Of a stretch of 64,000 bases of DNA, positions 1 to 8,678 are shown piece after piece. Each line of letters opens with the position of its first letter. Position 1 is the first letter of the stretch. A program made the position numbers and the translations under genes. Origin of the DNA: Mucilaginibacter ginsenosidivorax. Lineage in GTDB: Bacteria; Bacteroidota; Bacteroidia; Sphingobacteriales; Sphingobacteriaceae. The DNA lies in assembly GCF_007971525.1 (NCBI RefSeq), contig NZ_CP042437.1:7068001-7132000 (forward strand), given 5' to 3'. Below the pieces are notes generated by a model that had not been told where the DNA came from, made no database searches, and worked only from the letters and a program-made list of their open reading frames with translations.

Positions 1-662
1 TTGCTGTGTGAGAACTTCGATGCTACAACATCACCATTATCTGCTTTGGTGTTGATGCGCAGACCGTTGCCCGATTCGGCGTTCCAGAACGTTACGCCCC
101 CGGTGTGTACGCCATAGGTGTCATCTACCTGTTTCAGATATTTACACCAAACCATACCGCCATTATCCAATATGCCGCCTTTCCACACCGTAAGGTTGCT
201 GAAATTGTATTTTGGGAACGACATATCTTCCAGCTCGGCCGACTTGTTATAACTCCGTATGATGGTCCAGCTTATTTTATCGTTGTTAATCTTAAATTCC
301 CAGGTTTCGTCAACGGTTAAATCACCATCTCCATAAGTTAGTCCCGATAATTTTATTACGCCGTCGTTTTTGGACAATTTGATATTTTCAACTGCTGTGC
401 TTGATAAGAATATCCCGTTTTTTGTGGTGATGCCAGTGTAGATGCCGGCCGGTGATAAAACGTTTTTCCCCTTTATCCGCAATTGTTTAATTATGCAGCC
501 CTCTGAGTAATCTATCACTATTGCTAATTGATTACCGGGTACCGCTATAGTGACCGTTTTTGCGTAAGGCGAAATCCTTGCAGTATTTGCGTATTTGGCA
601 TACGCCGATACCCGCAGGGTAAACAACAAACAGAACAGGAATTGGACGATCTTTTTTGGCAT
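1..662 (-). CDS. Secreted protein, N-terminal part (runs off the left edge)
   Basis: An open minus-strand frame runs from an ATG at 662 to the window edge, about 220 codons without a stop. It begins MPKKIVQFLFCLLFTLRVSAYA, a clear signal peptide, so the product is exported. The rest is rich in alternating hydrophobic and polar residues (VTIAVPGNQLAIVIDY, then WEFKINNDKISWTIIRSY), as in the beta-sandwich domain at the front of many large glycoside hydrolases and lyases. The stretch GVHTGGVTFWNAESGNGLRI also fits a carbohydrate-active enzyme. I do not recognise the family, and the catalytic part lies outside the window. The frame is confident. The carbohydrate role is inference. Confidence 0.7.
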   Translation of the reverse strand, partial: MPKKIVQFLFCLLFTLRVSAYAKYANTARISPYAKTVTIAVPGNQLAIVIDYSEGCIIKQLRIKGKNVLSPAGIYTGITTKNGIFLSSTAVENIKLSKNDGVIKLSGLTYGDGDLTVDETWEFKINNDKISWTIIRSYNKSAELEDMSFPKYNFSNLTVWKGGILDNGGMVWCKYLKQVDDTYGVHTGGVTFWNAESGNGLRINTKADNGDVVASKFSHS

Positions 663-1089
663 GTTGACGATAAATTAGATATCAGTATTCTTGGTTTTGT
701 TATAAAAAGTGGCTGTATAAAAATTATGTTACCATAACGGTACCTGTAACTTGGTTGCGAAAACGAAATTAGCTAATGGCTACCAAAGTATTTTTGTTGC
801 AAAGTGGCTTTTATTTGCATTTTTTGATACTCGTAGCTACTTGATTGCCCTGGAGGAGTTGGTATTCCCTTTGCCGTATTGCACAACATGCTTTACGTTG
901 ATTGGATACGCTTATTGTCCGGGAAAATATTTTTGGAGACTGGATTTCTTATAGTAAGGAAGTTTACCGAAATCCAATTGTGTTTTGTTGATTGCCAAGA
1001 CTATATCAATTTTTATACAAGTCTGGTTTATCTTTTGTACACCTTAACGTAAAGTTGTTGCCATCAGAATGCTTATTTGTTCCTGATCA
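663..1089. other. Intergenic region, nothing recognised
   Basis: This 427-bp AT-rich stretch separates the start of the minus-strand secreted protein from the stop of the AraC gene. It should carry the promoter of the gene at 662, but I find no good TTTG/TAnnTTTG pair on that strand. The short open frame at 751-954 has no sign of being a gene. Confidence 0.5.
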
Positions 1090-2007
1090 TTAATTATAAG
1101 ATTGCCTGAATTGGAGCGGTGTGAGTTTGGTTTTGGTTTTAAAAAGCCTGCTGAATGACTGTGAATGCTCAAACCCTAATTGGTAAGCTATTTCACTAAT
1201 GGTTAAAGTGGTAGTAGTGAGTAGTTCTTTAGATCGCCCGATGAGCTTTTCATGAATATGCTGCTGTACGTTAAGTCCGGTGAGCGAGCGCAGCATATCA
1301 CTTAAATAGTTAGGTGTATAGTTTAACTGCTCAGCCAGGTATTGTACAGTGGGCAATCCCTGATTGGCCGGCTTATCTTCCTTAAAATAAGACTCGAGCA
1401 ATTCTTCCATCCTAAGCAGCAGATCGCTGCTGGCTGCCTGCCGGGTCAGAAATTGTCTTTTATAAAAGCGCCTGGCATAACTCAATAGCAATTCGATCTG
1501 TGCGATAACTACTTCGTGGCTAAAATCGTCTATCCGGCTGTTCAATTCTTCCTGAATAATGGTAAAAACAGCCGAAACAGTAGCCCTTTCCTGCTCAGAA
1601 AGGTGCAGGGCCTCGTTTGAAGCGTAGGAAAAGAACCCATATTGTTTGATTTTAACAGCGAGCGGATAACCATGGAGGAAATCCTGATGGAAAATCAAAG
1701 AATACCCCTCGTTTCCATTGTAAATCGCTGTACTGCCCACCACCTGGTTCGGCGCTGTAAAAACCATACTTCCCTCGTCAAAATCATAATAACCCTGCCC
1801 ATATCTGAATTTGCCACCTAACTTATTAATAAAGGAGATCTTGTAAAGTGTTGTAACATAGCTTACCGGCAGGCGACTCAGGTTAATTCGTTCGTCCCTG
1901 GTATCCAATAAACTGATCAGCGGGTGAGCCGGCCCCGGGATACCAAGCAAACGATGTATTTCCGTTATCGATCCGAGTTTAACAACTTTTGGTATGTCGT
2001 TTTTCAT
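1090..2007 (-). CDS. AraC family transcriptional regulator
   Basis: A 305-residue DNA-binding regulator. The C-terminal ~85 residues carry the two helix-turn-helix motifs of the AraC family: the first around residues 223-245 (YLAEQLNYTPNYLSDMLRSL) and the second around 270-292 (ISEIAYQLGFEHSQSFSRLF), followed by the usual TPLQFR tail. The N-terminal ~200 residues form the effector domain, here of the cupin-like kind (YDFDEGSMVFTAPNQV). It lies 92 bp downstream of an SDR gene on the same strand, with a strong hairpin between them, and probably controls SDR genes nearby. It is clearly paralogous to the AraC regulator at 3970-4881, which flanks the block on the other side. Its ligand is unknown. 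Confidence 0.93.
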   Translation of the reverse strand: MKNDIPKVVKLGSITEIHRLLGIPGPAHPLISLLDTRDERINLSRLPVSYVTTLYKISFINKLGGKFRYGQGYYDFDEGSMVFTAPNQVVGSTAIYNGNEGYSLIFHQDFLHGYPLAVKIKQYGFFSYASNEALHLSEQERATVSAVFTIIQEELNSRIDDFSHEVVIAQIELLLSYARRFYKRQFLTRQAASSDLLLRMEELLESYFKEDKPANQGLPTVQYLAEQLNYTPNYLSDMLRSLTGLNVQQHIHEKLIGRSKELLTTTTLTISEIAYQLGFEHSQSFSRLFKTKTKLTPLQFRQSYN

Positions 2008-2020
2008 GTTGAAAGATAAT

Positions 2021-2059
2021 AATTATGACCAGAGGCTGTTTCAGCCCCCGGTCATAATT
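2021..2059. terminator. Strong hairpin between SDR and AraC genes
   Basis: Perfect 10-bp arms (AATTATGACC and GGTCATAATT) enclose a second stem, GGCTG/CAGCC, with a 3-base loop. It lies just after the SDR stop on the minus strand and before the AraC start. Long T-runs are lacking, so it may be a weak terminator or a processing/stability hairpin that separates SDR and AraC expression. Confidence 0.6.
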
Positions 2060-2099
2060 AATTTGTAAATAAGATTACTTTGGTGCCGAATAAGCGGAA

Positions 2100-2867
2100 C
2101 TACCAGGGCAGTGGGCCTTCGGGGCCGGTAAATCCGCCCGTTGGGCCTTTTGTATCCAGGGCTACCCGAACCGGCTCACGTGATCCCACTTCCAGGCTGT
2201 CGGTTCCCTGGAAATTATTCAGTGCGGTAGCCGTATAGCCCGGGCTGGTGGCGTTCACCTTGATGTTCTCCTTTTCAAGCTCGAGGGCAAAGGCAAGTGT
2301 AACCGCGTTAAGTGCAGTTTTAGAGGCAGCGTAAACAATACCGAAATGCTCTCTTGCCCAGCAAGCCGGGTCAGATATCCAGGTGAGTGAACCCAGGCCG
2401 CTTGATACATTGACTATACGTGCAGCCGATGACTTACGTAGCAAAGGTAAAGCAGCCTGTGTTACGGCTATAACGCCGAACACGTTGGTTTCCCATACGG
2501 TGCGCACTTCGTCCAGCGATACATTAACCGCACGCCCTGTGCTCATAAGATCTTCCGGGTTTTTAGGAGATGTTCCGCCATGTGATATACCTGCGTTATT
2601 CACCAGAAGGTCCAGGTGGGCATGTTCGTTTTCAATGCGCGCTATTGCTGCATTGATGCTTTGTTGCTGCGTAACATCCAGCTGTATAGCCTTGGCATTT
2701 TCCCCTATCGCTGCGGCTGCTTTTTCGCCATTTTCCAATTTACGCGAACCTACATATACCACATAACCGTTAGCGGCTAGCGCTTTGGCAATTTCATTAC
2801 CTACACCCTGGTTAGCGCCGGTCACTAAGGCAATCGGTTTGTTCGCAGATGTTATTTGATCTTCCAT
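2100..2867 (-). CDS. SDR family NAD(P)-dependent oxidoreductase
   Basis: A 255-residue short-chain dehydrogenase/reductase. Visible signatures are the Rossmann glycine motif TGANQGVG at residues 16-23, the NNAG motif at 90-93, the active-site YAASK near residue 180, and the C-terminal GPTGGFTG...GPLPW common in the carbonyl-reductase-like branch. Basic residues after the second strand (GSRK) favour NADPH. The length is normal. It is transcribed away from a second SDR gene whose start lies about 200 bp off, so the two share a promoter region. An AraC regulator follows on the same strand. The substrate cannot be told from sequence. Confidence 0.93.
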   Translation of the reverse strand: MEDQITSANKPIALVTGANQGVGNEIAKALAANGYVVYVGSRKLENGEKAAAAIGENAKAIQLDVTQQQSINAAIARIENEHAHLDLLVNNAGISHGGTSPKNPEDLMSTGRAVNVSLDEVRTVWETNVFGVIAVTQAALPLLRKSSAARIVNVSSGLGSLTWISDPACWAREHFGIVYAASKTALNAVTLAFALELEKENIKVNATSPGYTATALNNFQGTDSLEVGSREPVRVALDTKGPTGGFTGPEGPLPW

Positions 2868-3066
2868 AAGATTTTGATTAACTGTTATAAAGCAAAAGTC
2901 AACGTTTCATTTTATGCAGCTGTAACCGAATCAAGGAGAGTTGTAACCGAAATGAATATTTATTTACCTGGTTTAACAAACCGTAATAAGTATACAACTT
3001 GCCGCAATTTGTGTTACCTGTCGCCATCAATTTACGCTGACCTTTGTGTTATCAAATAATTAAAAC

Positions 3067-3885
3067 ATGAAAAACACAATTTTAATTACCGGTGCAAGCA
3101 GCGGTATAGGTAAAGCCACAGCTATATTGTTTCAGGAAAAAGGCTGGAATGTGATAGCTACCATGAGAAATCCCGAAGGCGAATCAGAACTTAAAGCTTT
3201 GGATAATGTAATCCTGGCCCAACTGGATGTTCTTAACCTTGATAGTATACAACGGGCGATAACTGAAGGCATTAAACAGTTTGGAAAGATTGACGTTCTG
3301 GTCAATAACGCAGGTTATGGTGCATTCGGACCATTGGAAGCATTTTCAAGGGAAAATATTATCCGCCAGTTTGATACAAATGTAATTGGGCTTATTGATG
3401 TACCCCGTTCAATATTGCCTCACTTTCGCAGTAATAAAAGCGGCGTCATCGTCAACATATCGTCTATAGGCGGCAAGATGGCTTTTCCCTTGGGGGCCTT
3501 ATATCACGGTACCAAGTTTGCGGTGGAAGGAATATCGGAGGCCATGAGCTACGAACTGGAGCAATTCGGCGCGAAAATTAAGATCGTTGAACCTGGCGCC
3601 ATCGCTACGGATTTTGCCGGCCGTTCGCTTGACTTTAGTAACGATGAATCGATGACTGAATATAACGATATTGTGGAGAAAGTAAACGAAGGAATGCCAG
3701 CTTTTTTTGAGAATGCTTCTCCTGCCCGCGTAGTTGCCGAAGTTATTTACGAAGCGGCAACAGATGGCACCGATAAGCTGCGATACACCGCTGGAGAAGA
3801 TGCGAAAGGAATTGTTGCCCAACGCAAGGAAGCTGACGATAAAACTTTCTTGCAGGGAATCAAAGGTTTGTTTAAACTTGATTAA
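3067..3885 (+). CDS. SDR family oxidoreductase
   Basis: A 272-residue classical short-chain dehydrogenase. The cofactor motif TGASSGIG is at residues 8-15, NNAG near 82-85, SS before the catalytic region, and YHGTK near 149-153. It lacks the GGFTG...PLPW tail of its divergent neighbour, so it belongs to another SDR branch, of the kind often annotated as 'oxidoreductase, SDR family' next to AraC regulators. An AraC regulator follows 84 bp downstream on the same strand and probably controls it. The substrate is unknown. Confidence 0.93.
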   Translation: MKNTILITGASSGIGKATAILFQEKGWNVIATMRNPEGESELKALDNVILAQLDVLNLDSIQRAITEGIKQFGKIDVLVNNAGYGAFGPLEAFSRENIIRQFDTNVIGLIDVPRSILPHFRSNKSGVIVNISSIGGKMAFPLGALYHGTKFAVEGISEAMSYELEQFGAKIKIVEPGAIATDFAGRSLDFSNDESMTEYNDIVEKVNEGMPAFFENASPARVVAEVIYEAATDGTDKLRYTAGEDAKGIVAQRKEADDKTFLQGIKGLFKLD

Positions 3886-3969
3886 TATAAGCCACACAGG
3901 GCTGATGCAATGCAACGGCCCTGTGTATGGCCAAAAATCTTTACCTTTAAAGCTATTAGTCAACAAACT

Positions 3970-4881
3970 ATGAGCATATCGCTTCATTTTTCCGAGATAG
4001 CCGATGTTTATAAGTTCTTCAACTTAGATCAGCCACTTAAACATCCGCTTGTTGCCGTTATTGACTTTAGCGATGTTGATGAGCAGGTGGCAGAAAACAC
4101 CAGGATATCCTGCGATTACTACTGCTTATTGTTTAAGCGGTATGATGGCAATAATGTAAAATACGGACGTAAGGTGGTTGATTTTAATAACGGCAGCCTG
4201 ATGTGTATTGCACCGAACCAGGTATTGGACCTGGAAACCGATATTGACGCATACACCGAAAAGGAGGGCTGGGGTGTGTTTTTTCATCCCGACCTGATCA
4301 GAGGAACCAGTCTTCATGATAAAATGAAAGATTATAGCTTTTTCTCTTATGAAGTGTGGGAGGCGCTTCATATGTCCGAAAAAGAGAAACACATCTTTTA
4401 TGATTGCGTACAGAAACTGGACAATGAATTACATGAGAACATAGATACACACAGTCAGTCTGTGATTGTATCCCATATTGAGCTGCTTTTAAATTATTGC
4501 GCACGCTTCTACGGGCGACAATTTATTACAAGGAAAAGTGCGAATAGCTCAGTTATTATGCAGGTGGAAAAAATACTACGCGATTATTTTAGCAATGCCG
4601 GGCTTAAAGAGCAAGGTTTACCAACTGTGAAAAACCTGGCAGATAAAGTCAACTTATCGCCGGGTTATCTGAGCGATCTCCTAAAAAAAGAAACGGGGAA
4701 GAATGCGCAGGACCATATCCACTACTATTTAATCGAAGAAGCCAAAAACATCCTGATCAGCACTGATAAGCCAGTTGGCGAAGTAGCTTACCTGCTGGGC
4801 TTTGAATATCCCCAATATTTTAATAAGCTTTTTAAGCAAAAAACAGGTAAAACACCTGTTGAGTTTCGCAACCTGAACTAA
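3970..4881 (+). CDS. AraC family transcriptional regulator
   Basis: A 303-residue AraC regulator. I take the ATG at 3970 (MSISLHFSEIADVYKF) rather than the in-frame ATG at 3910, because the shorter form matches the length and start of the paralogue at 1090-2007. The two HTH motifs are near residues 222-243 (LADKVNLSPGYLSDLLKKET) and 268-290 (VGEVAYLLGFEYPQYFNKLF). The effector half shares DFNNGSLMCIAPNQV and SHIELLLNYCARFYGRQFITR with the paralogue. It follows an SDR gene and probably regulates it or the whole mirrored block. No terminator is evident after it. Confidence 0.92.
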   Translation: MSISLHFSEIADVYKFFNLDQPLKHPLVAVIDFSDVDEQVAENTRISCDYYCLLFKRYDGNNVKYGRKVVDFNNGSLMCIAPNQVLDLETDIDAYTEKEGWGVFFHPDLIRGTSLHDKMKDYSFFSYEVWEALHMSEKEKHIFYDCVQKLDNELHENIDTHSQSVIVSHIELLLNYCARFYGRQFITRKSANSSVIMQVEKILRDYFSNAGLKEQGLPTVKNLADKVNLSPGYLSDLLKKETGKNAQDHIHYYLIEEAKNILISTDKPVGEVAYLLGFEYPQYFNKLFKQKTGKTPVEFRNLN

Positions 4882-5272
4882 GCAGTTTCGCTTATAATTT
4901 TGCCAAACGATTCTTGATCAAAATGGGGCAGCCGGAAGCTGCGGGTTTATGCTTTCAGGTTTTGATCCTTGAAAAGAATAATAAAAAACAAAAGTTACTC
5001 TATTAGAGATTTAGAAGGGTTTTGTGCTGCCAAAGTTGCCTTTTGTACGCCAACCTGGGTTATATATCTGATTCTATTATTGATTCAGTGCTTTACGAAA
5101 TCCGCGAAAAGGGTGATAGTCGCTCTGTGGTTTCACTTCTCTAACTTTAACAAAAATAACGTTTTCAGGCATTTTCGTAAATATACTCCATCGCCTGGTT
5201 GCAGTCTCTTCTCCGAGCTAGGAATATTGCAATGTTATAACCGTAATTATCGCAATAACAGCATAGCCAGCA
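4882..5272. other. Intergenic region, no supported gene
   Basis: About 390 bp lie between the AraC stop and the small minus-strand frame at 5273. A plus-strand frame at 4969-5283 has unusual composition for this genome (cysteine and aromatic rich, no recognisable start context), and I do not accept it. No terminator or RNA is evident. Confidence 0.4.
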
Positions 5273-5413
5273 TTAATAAGTGACTTCAAAATGTTCCACC
5301 GATATTATACGATTGGGTTCCTTTGGGAAGAAGCGCTGTGCATTACACGCCAGAGCGGACGATAACCCTGTAGAAAGGGACAGACATAGCAGTAAAAACA
5401 AGGCTTTTTTCAT
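5273..5413 (-). pseudogene. Tiny signal-peptide frame (46 residues), gene remnant or micro-secreted protein
   Basis: A 46-codon minus-strand frame starting MKKALFLLLCLSLSTGLSSA, a textbook signal peptide, followed by only about 22 residues (ending HFEVTY) before a stop. It starts 27 bp after the LytTR regulator stop, on the same strand, so it could be the last cistron of that operon. Such a long export signal with almost no mature part suggests the 5' remnant of a larger secreted protein. A genuine short secreted peptide is the alternative. Nothing recognisable continues in other frames downstream. Confidence 0.35.
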
Positions 5414-5439
5414 TTGATCTCGATAGGTTCGCAAGTCAT

Positions 5440-6138
5440 TTATTGCAACTTTTTTAACAGGTTATCCTTATAAACTTTACCAACCGGTAATTTTTTAGTT
5501 CCGATAGAGACTTCATTGCCTTCTATGAATTTAACAGAATGAAGTGAAATGATGTAAGATTTATGAATACGGACAAACCTGTTGCCAGGAAGCTGTTCTT
5601 GAAATTGGGTAAGCGTTTGTTTCGACATGATCCTGTCCTGCTCGCGATAAATGAAGATATAATTGCCATAGGCCTCCACGTAAGTGATCTCGTAAAAAAA
5701 AACTTTGGTTAATTTTTTATCTGATTTTACCATCAGGAAATCCTCTTTTTCTCCTGTTGATGCCGACGATGAAAATGAGGGATTCACGGTGGTCAATGCC
5801 TTCTCAGTTGCCTGAACGAACCGCGGAAAGGAAAACGGCTTCAACAGATAATCCGTTACCGAAAGTTCGAACCCCTCCAGCGCGTACTCCGGGTAAGCGG
5901 AAGTGATGATGATCGCCGGGTATTTTTTCAGTGTCCGCAGCATGTCCAGCCCGCTTAAACGCGGCATGTTAATATCCAGGATGATCAGATTGACAGGTTG
6001 CCGGTTGATCACCTGCATGGCCTCAAACGCATCCCTGCATTCGCCAGCCAGGTTTAAATAAGGCACCTGCGAAATATAAGCCCTCAAAATATCACGGGCG
6101 ATCGGTTCATCATCAACAATAAGGCAATTTAAGATCAT
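5440..6138 (-). CDS. LytTR family response regulator
   Basis: A 232-residue two-component regulator. The receiver domain (residues 1-118) shows the acidic pair D9-D10, phosphoacceptor D55 in LIILDINMP, and the K of DYLLKPF. The C-terminal ~100 residues are a LytTR DNA-binding domain (VEAYGNYIFIY...FVRIHKSYIISLHSVKFIEG). Its start overlaps the stop of the upstream kinase gene by 4 bp, so the pair is co-transcribed and translationally coupled. Targets are not known. The divergent hydrolase genes or the permease array further on are candidates. Confidence 0.95.
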   Translation of the reverse strand: MILNCLIVDDEPIARDILRAYISQVPYLNLAGECRDAFEAMQVINRQPVNLIILDINMPRLSGLDMLRTLKKYPAIIITSAYPEYALEGFELSVTDYLLKPFSFPRFVQATEKALTTVNPSFSSSASTGEKEDFLMVKSDKKLTKVFFYEITYVEAYGNYIFIYREQDRIMSKQTLTQFQEQLPGNRFVRIHKSYIISLHSVKFIEGNEVSIGTKKLPVGKVYKDNLLKKLQ

Positions 6139-7172
6139 GTCAGTTCAACTATAAGGTTAGTTTCAAAGATATCCTGATTTTTATTGATTTTTAGCTGGTA
6201 TTGCCCCGGATAGATCAGGTTGAGTCGCTGCCGGGCGTTTTCCAAACCAAGGCCGCCTTTTCGTTTGGCTGAAAGAATAGGTGCAAATCCGGGATCTACA
6301 GAATTTTGAACTTTTAAATGCAATTCGTCCCCGTTTACAGCAAGCCGGATATGCACAAAGGACTTTTCGCCCTTAGCGGCTGAAAAATGCTTGAACGCGT
6401 TTTCAATAAATACGATCATCAGCAAAGGGGCTATATATCTTTCTGCCGTATCACCCTCAAAAGTCAACTCAATATCCGAGTTGCCACTTAGCCTAATCCG
6501 CTCCAGCTCCACATAATTATTTAGATATTCGATCTCTTTTTGTAAAGCCACGTAATGCTGGTTGGTGTCATATAGTGAATATCTTAGCAGGTCGGATAGC
6601 TTTAGCATCAAATCAGGCAATTTTTTCGATTCAGCGACGGATAGGCCATACAGGTTATTCAGGGTATTGAACAGGAAATGAGGGTTCAGTTGAGCTTTCA
6701 GGTGCCGCAATTCGTTTTCCTTTTGTTCTTTATCACGGATCAAACGATCCATCCCAACTTTAGCCAGTGAGGCCATCACGGTAAAGGCCACCATCGTGAA
6801 AGCAAAATGCTGCTCCTGCCAATTAGTAACCACGTCCGTAATATGGAACAGCTTTGCAAAAAGCAAGCCTATAAGGTTCAAAAAATAAGGCAGTAACTCG
6901 ATAAGTACTACCAGCTGCACTGCATAAATAACGAACCCCACAAGCCATTTGCGGTGTTTTAGAAATGGCAGCACCAACAGGTTTTGTGAATAACAGGGAA
7001 TGATGAGCTCGAGCGTTTCCTGGAAAACAAGGCAGATCAATGTTATCCCGCTCATGCGTTGCGGATACTCCTTCAGCAGGATGTATAATAAGAAAACTAT
7101 CACCCAGAACAATAGTTGTGTGTAAATCTTATAAGGCCAGGTAAATAAACGTGTCCAGTCGAAAGTCTTCAT
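6135..7172 (-). CDS. LytS/YehU-type sensor histidine kinase
   Basis: A 345-residue membrane histidine kinase (His_kinase family PF06580 type). The first ~140 residues hold about four to five hydrophobic helices (for example 18-34, 76-95, 123-140) with no large periplasmic domain. The phosphorylated histidine is H165 in LNPHFLFNTLNNLYGL. The C-terminal ATPase domain shows the N-box IENAFKHF and the G-box GGLGLENARQRL. Normal length. Partner of the overlapping LytTR regulator. The sensed signal is probably within or at the membrane, but cannot be told from sequence. Confidence 0.95.
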   Translation of the reverse strand: MKTFDWTRLFTWPYKIYTQLLFWVIVFLLYILLKEYPQRMSGITLICLVFQETLELIIPCYSQNLLVLPFLKHRKWLVGFVIYAVQLVVLIELLPYFLNLIGLLFAKLFHITDVVTNWQEQHFAFTMVAFTVMASLAKVGMDRLIRDKEQKENELRHLKAQLNPHFLFNTLNNLYGLSVAESKKLPDLMLKLSDLLRYSLYDTNQHYVALQKEIEYLNNYVELERIRLSGNSDIELTFEGDTAERYIAPLLMIVFIENAFKHFSAAKGEKSFVHIRLAVNGDELHLKVQNSVDPGFAPILSAKRKGGLGLENARQRLNLIYPGQYQLKINKNQDIFETNLIVELT

Positions 7173-7311
7173 TTTTCAAATAAACGACAGCAAAACCGCT
7201 CATCCAAATTTTGATGATGAACTGATCGATTCCGGGGATAAACGTTACAAATGACGAATATCATCAGTTTATTTACGTTCGACATCAATCCCTATAGACT
7301 TATCACTCTTA

Positions 7312-7342
7312 TTTTTTAGAGGTTGAAGCCAGGATACTTTTG
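7312..7342 (+). promoter_or_regulatory. Candidate Bacteroidota promoter for the serine hydrolase gene
   Basis: TACTTTTG at 7335-7342 fits the Bacteroidota -7 consensus TAnnTTTG exactly. A T-run (ATTTTTTAG) about 18-20 bp upstream could act as the -33 TTTG element, though it is degenerate. The start codon at 7361 is 18 bp downstream, giving a very short leader. Confidence 0.4.
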
Positions 7343-7360
7343 TTCCATAATTTAAAAATT

Positions 7361-8677
7361 ATGAAAACATTCGTCACCTCCTTAGTCGCCTTATTCCTGA
7401 TGATCGTTTCGACTTTTGCCCAAACCGATACTGTTCACACTAACTTATTTAAAGATATCCCTGCCTGGATGACCGAATACCGTGTCCCCTGCGTTGGTGT
7501 TGGCATTATCGAAAATGGTCAGATCAAATGGGTCAAAAACTTTGGCGACTTACAAGCCGGGCACTCTGCACCAGAAAATTCGTTATTCAATATCGCTTCG
7601 CAAACCAAACCGGTAACCGCTATGCTTACTTTGAAGCTGGTACAAATGGGTAAATGGAACTTAGATGAGCCGCTGGTGCATTACTGGACAGATCCGGATA
7701 TTGCAGGCGATCCTTGTCTGATAAAACTGACTACCCGTTTTGTGTTGAGCCACCAGACCGGTTTCCCTAACTGGCGGTCAGATAACGGGGGGACCAAACT
7801 CAAATTCAAATTTGAACCAGGCACTGCCTCAGGCTATTCGGGCGAAGGTTTTGAGTATTTGCGCCGGGCGCTGGAAGCAAAGTTTCATCAATCCCTTGCT
7901 GTATTGATGGCTACTTACCTGTTCAAACCGCTGGGTATGAACGACACACAATATTGGAGCGAAAACCTGGATACTACACGCTTTGCTATGTGGCACGACG
8001 GGCAAGGCAAACGCTACGCTACATCGATCCAAACTTCGGTAAACGCAGCTGATGACCTGATCACCAGTATTGCCGACTATTGCACCCTGGGTATCTACGC
8101 CATGAAACTGGCTAATGACGGCGGCCCGGTTTATGCCGAAATGATCAGACCGCAAAGAAGAACCAAACGCGGCAACGCCTCCGGACTGGGTTGGGGCCTC
8201 GTGGACGGCCTACCCAATGGTGAATACGCCCTGCAGCACGGGGGCTCGGACATTGGGGTTAGGACTATGGCGATTTTTCTGCCGGGATCAAAAAGCGGCG
8301 TGGTCGTGATGACCAATGGTGATAACGGCGAATTCATCTGCGACCGCATCATCAAACGCGCCCTGCCTGAAGGAGCGCTGATCCTGGAAACCATGAACAA
8401 ATCTGCGACCAGCCACGAAAGGGTAGCTATCGCCGATCAGTTGATCCAAAGCTATATCGGCACATACGCACAAAGTAATGGCAAACTGGTAAAGGTTGAG
8501 AAGGATGGCAACGCCTTAAAAATTTCCGGGGATGGTGTGCCCACTGTAACTGTATTCCCCGAATCAGCGAACAAATTCTTTATGGAGGGTTACGATGTGC
8601 AGCTACAGTTTCCCGACACCAACTCCTTGGTCGTAATCGAAAGTGGCAAACAAGTACTAAAGGTTAACCGCAAATAA
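7361..8677 (+). CDS. Serine hydrolase, beta-lactamase/class C family, secreted
   Basis: A 438-residue exported protein of the beta-lactamase-like (PF00144) family. I choose the ATG at 7361 over the upstream TTG at 7340 because it gives a clean signal peptide (MKTFVTSLVALFLMIVSTFA-Q). The nucleophile motif SxxK is S80-QT-K83 in NIASQTKPVTAM. YSGEGFEYLRR supplies the tyrosine of the second motif, and HGGSDIG the third. About 90 C-terminal residues form an extra beta-rich domain (DUF3471-like position). Family members include esterases and D-amino-acid peptidases, and the substrate cannot be set. The M28 peptidase follows after 1 bp, so they form an operon. Confidence 0.92.
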   Translation: MKTFVTSLVALFLMIVSTFAQTDTVHTNLFKDIPAWMTEYRVPCVGVGIIENGQIKWVKNFGDLQAGHSAPENSLFNIASQTKPVTAMLTLKLVQMGKWNLDEPLVHYWTDPDIAGDPCLIKLTTRFVLSHQTGFPNWRSDNGGTKLKFKFEPGTASGYSGEGFEYLRRALEAKFHQSLAVLMATYLFKPLGMNDTQYWSENLDTTRFAMWHDGQGKRYATSIQTSVNAADDLITSIADYCTLGIYAMKLANDGGPVYAEMIRPQRRTKRGNASGLGWGLVDGLPNGEYALQHGGSDIGVRTMAIFLPGSKSGVVVMTNGDNGEFICDRIIKRALPEGALILETMNKSATSHERVAIADQLIQSYIGTYAQSNGKLVKVEKDGNALKISGDGVPTVTVFPESANKFFMEGYDVQLQFPDTNSLVVIESGKQVLKVNRK

Positions 8678-8678
8678 T

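Noticed and set aside
751..954. 67-codon plus-strand frame
   Set aside because: No start context or domain, and it lies in the promoter region of the minus-strand gene at 662.
3499..3987. Minus-strand 162-codon frame
   Set aside because: It lies across the SDR gene, whose TGASSGIG/NNAG/YHGTK motifs prove the plus strand codes here.
4969..5283. Plus-strand 104-codon open frame
   Set aside because: Cysteine- and aromatic-rich composition unlike its neighbours, no domain or start context, and it overlaps a better-formed signal-peptide frame on the minus strand.
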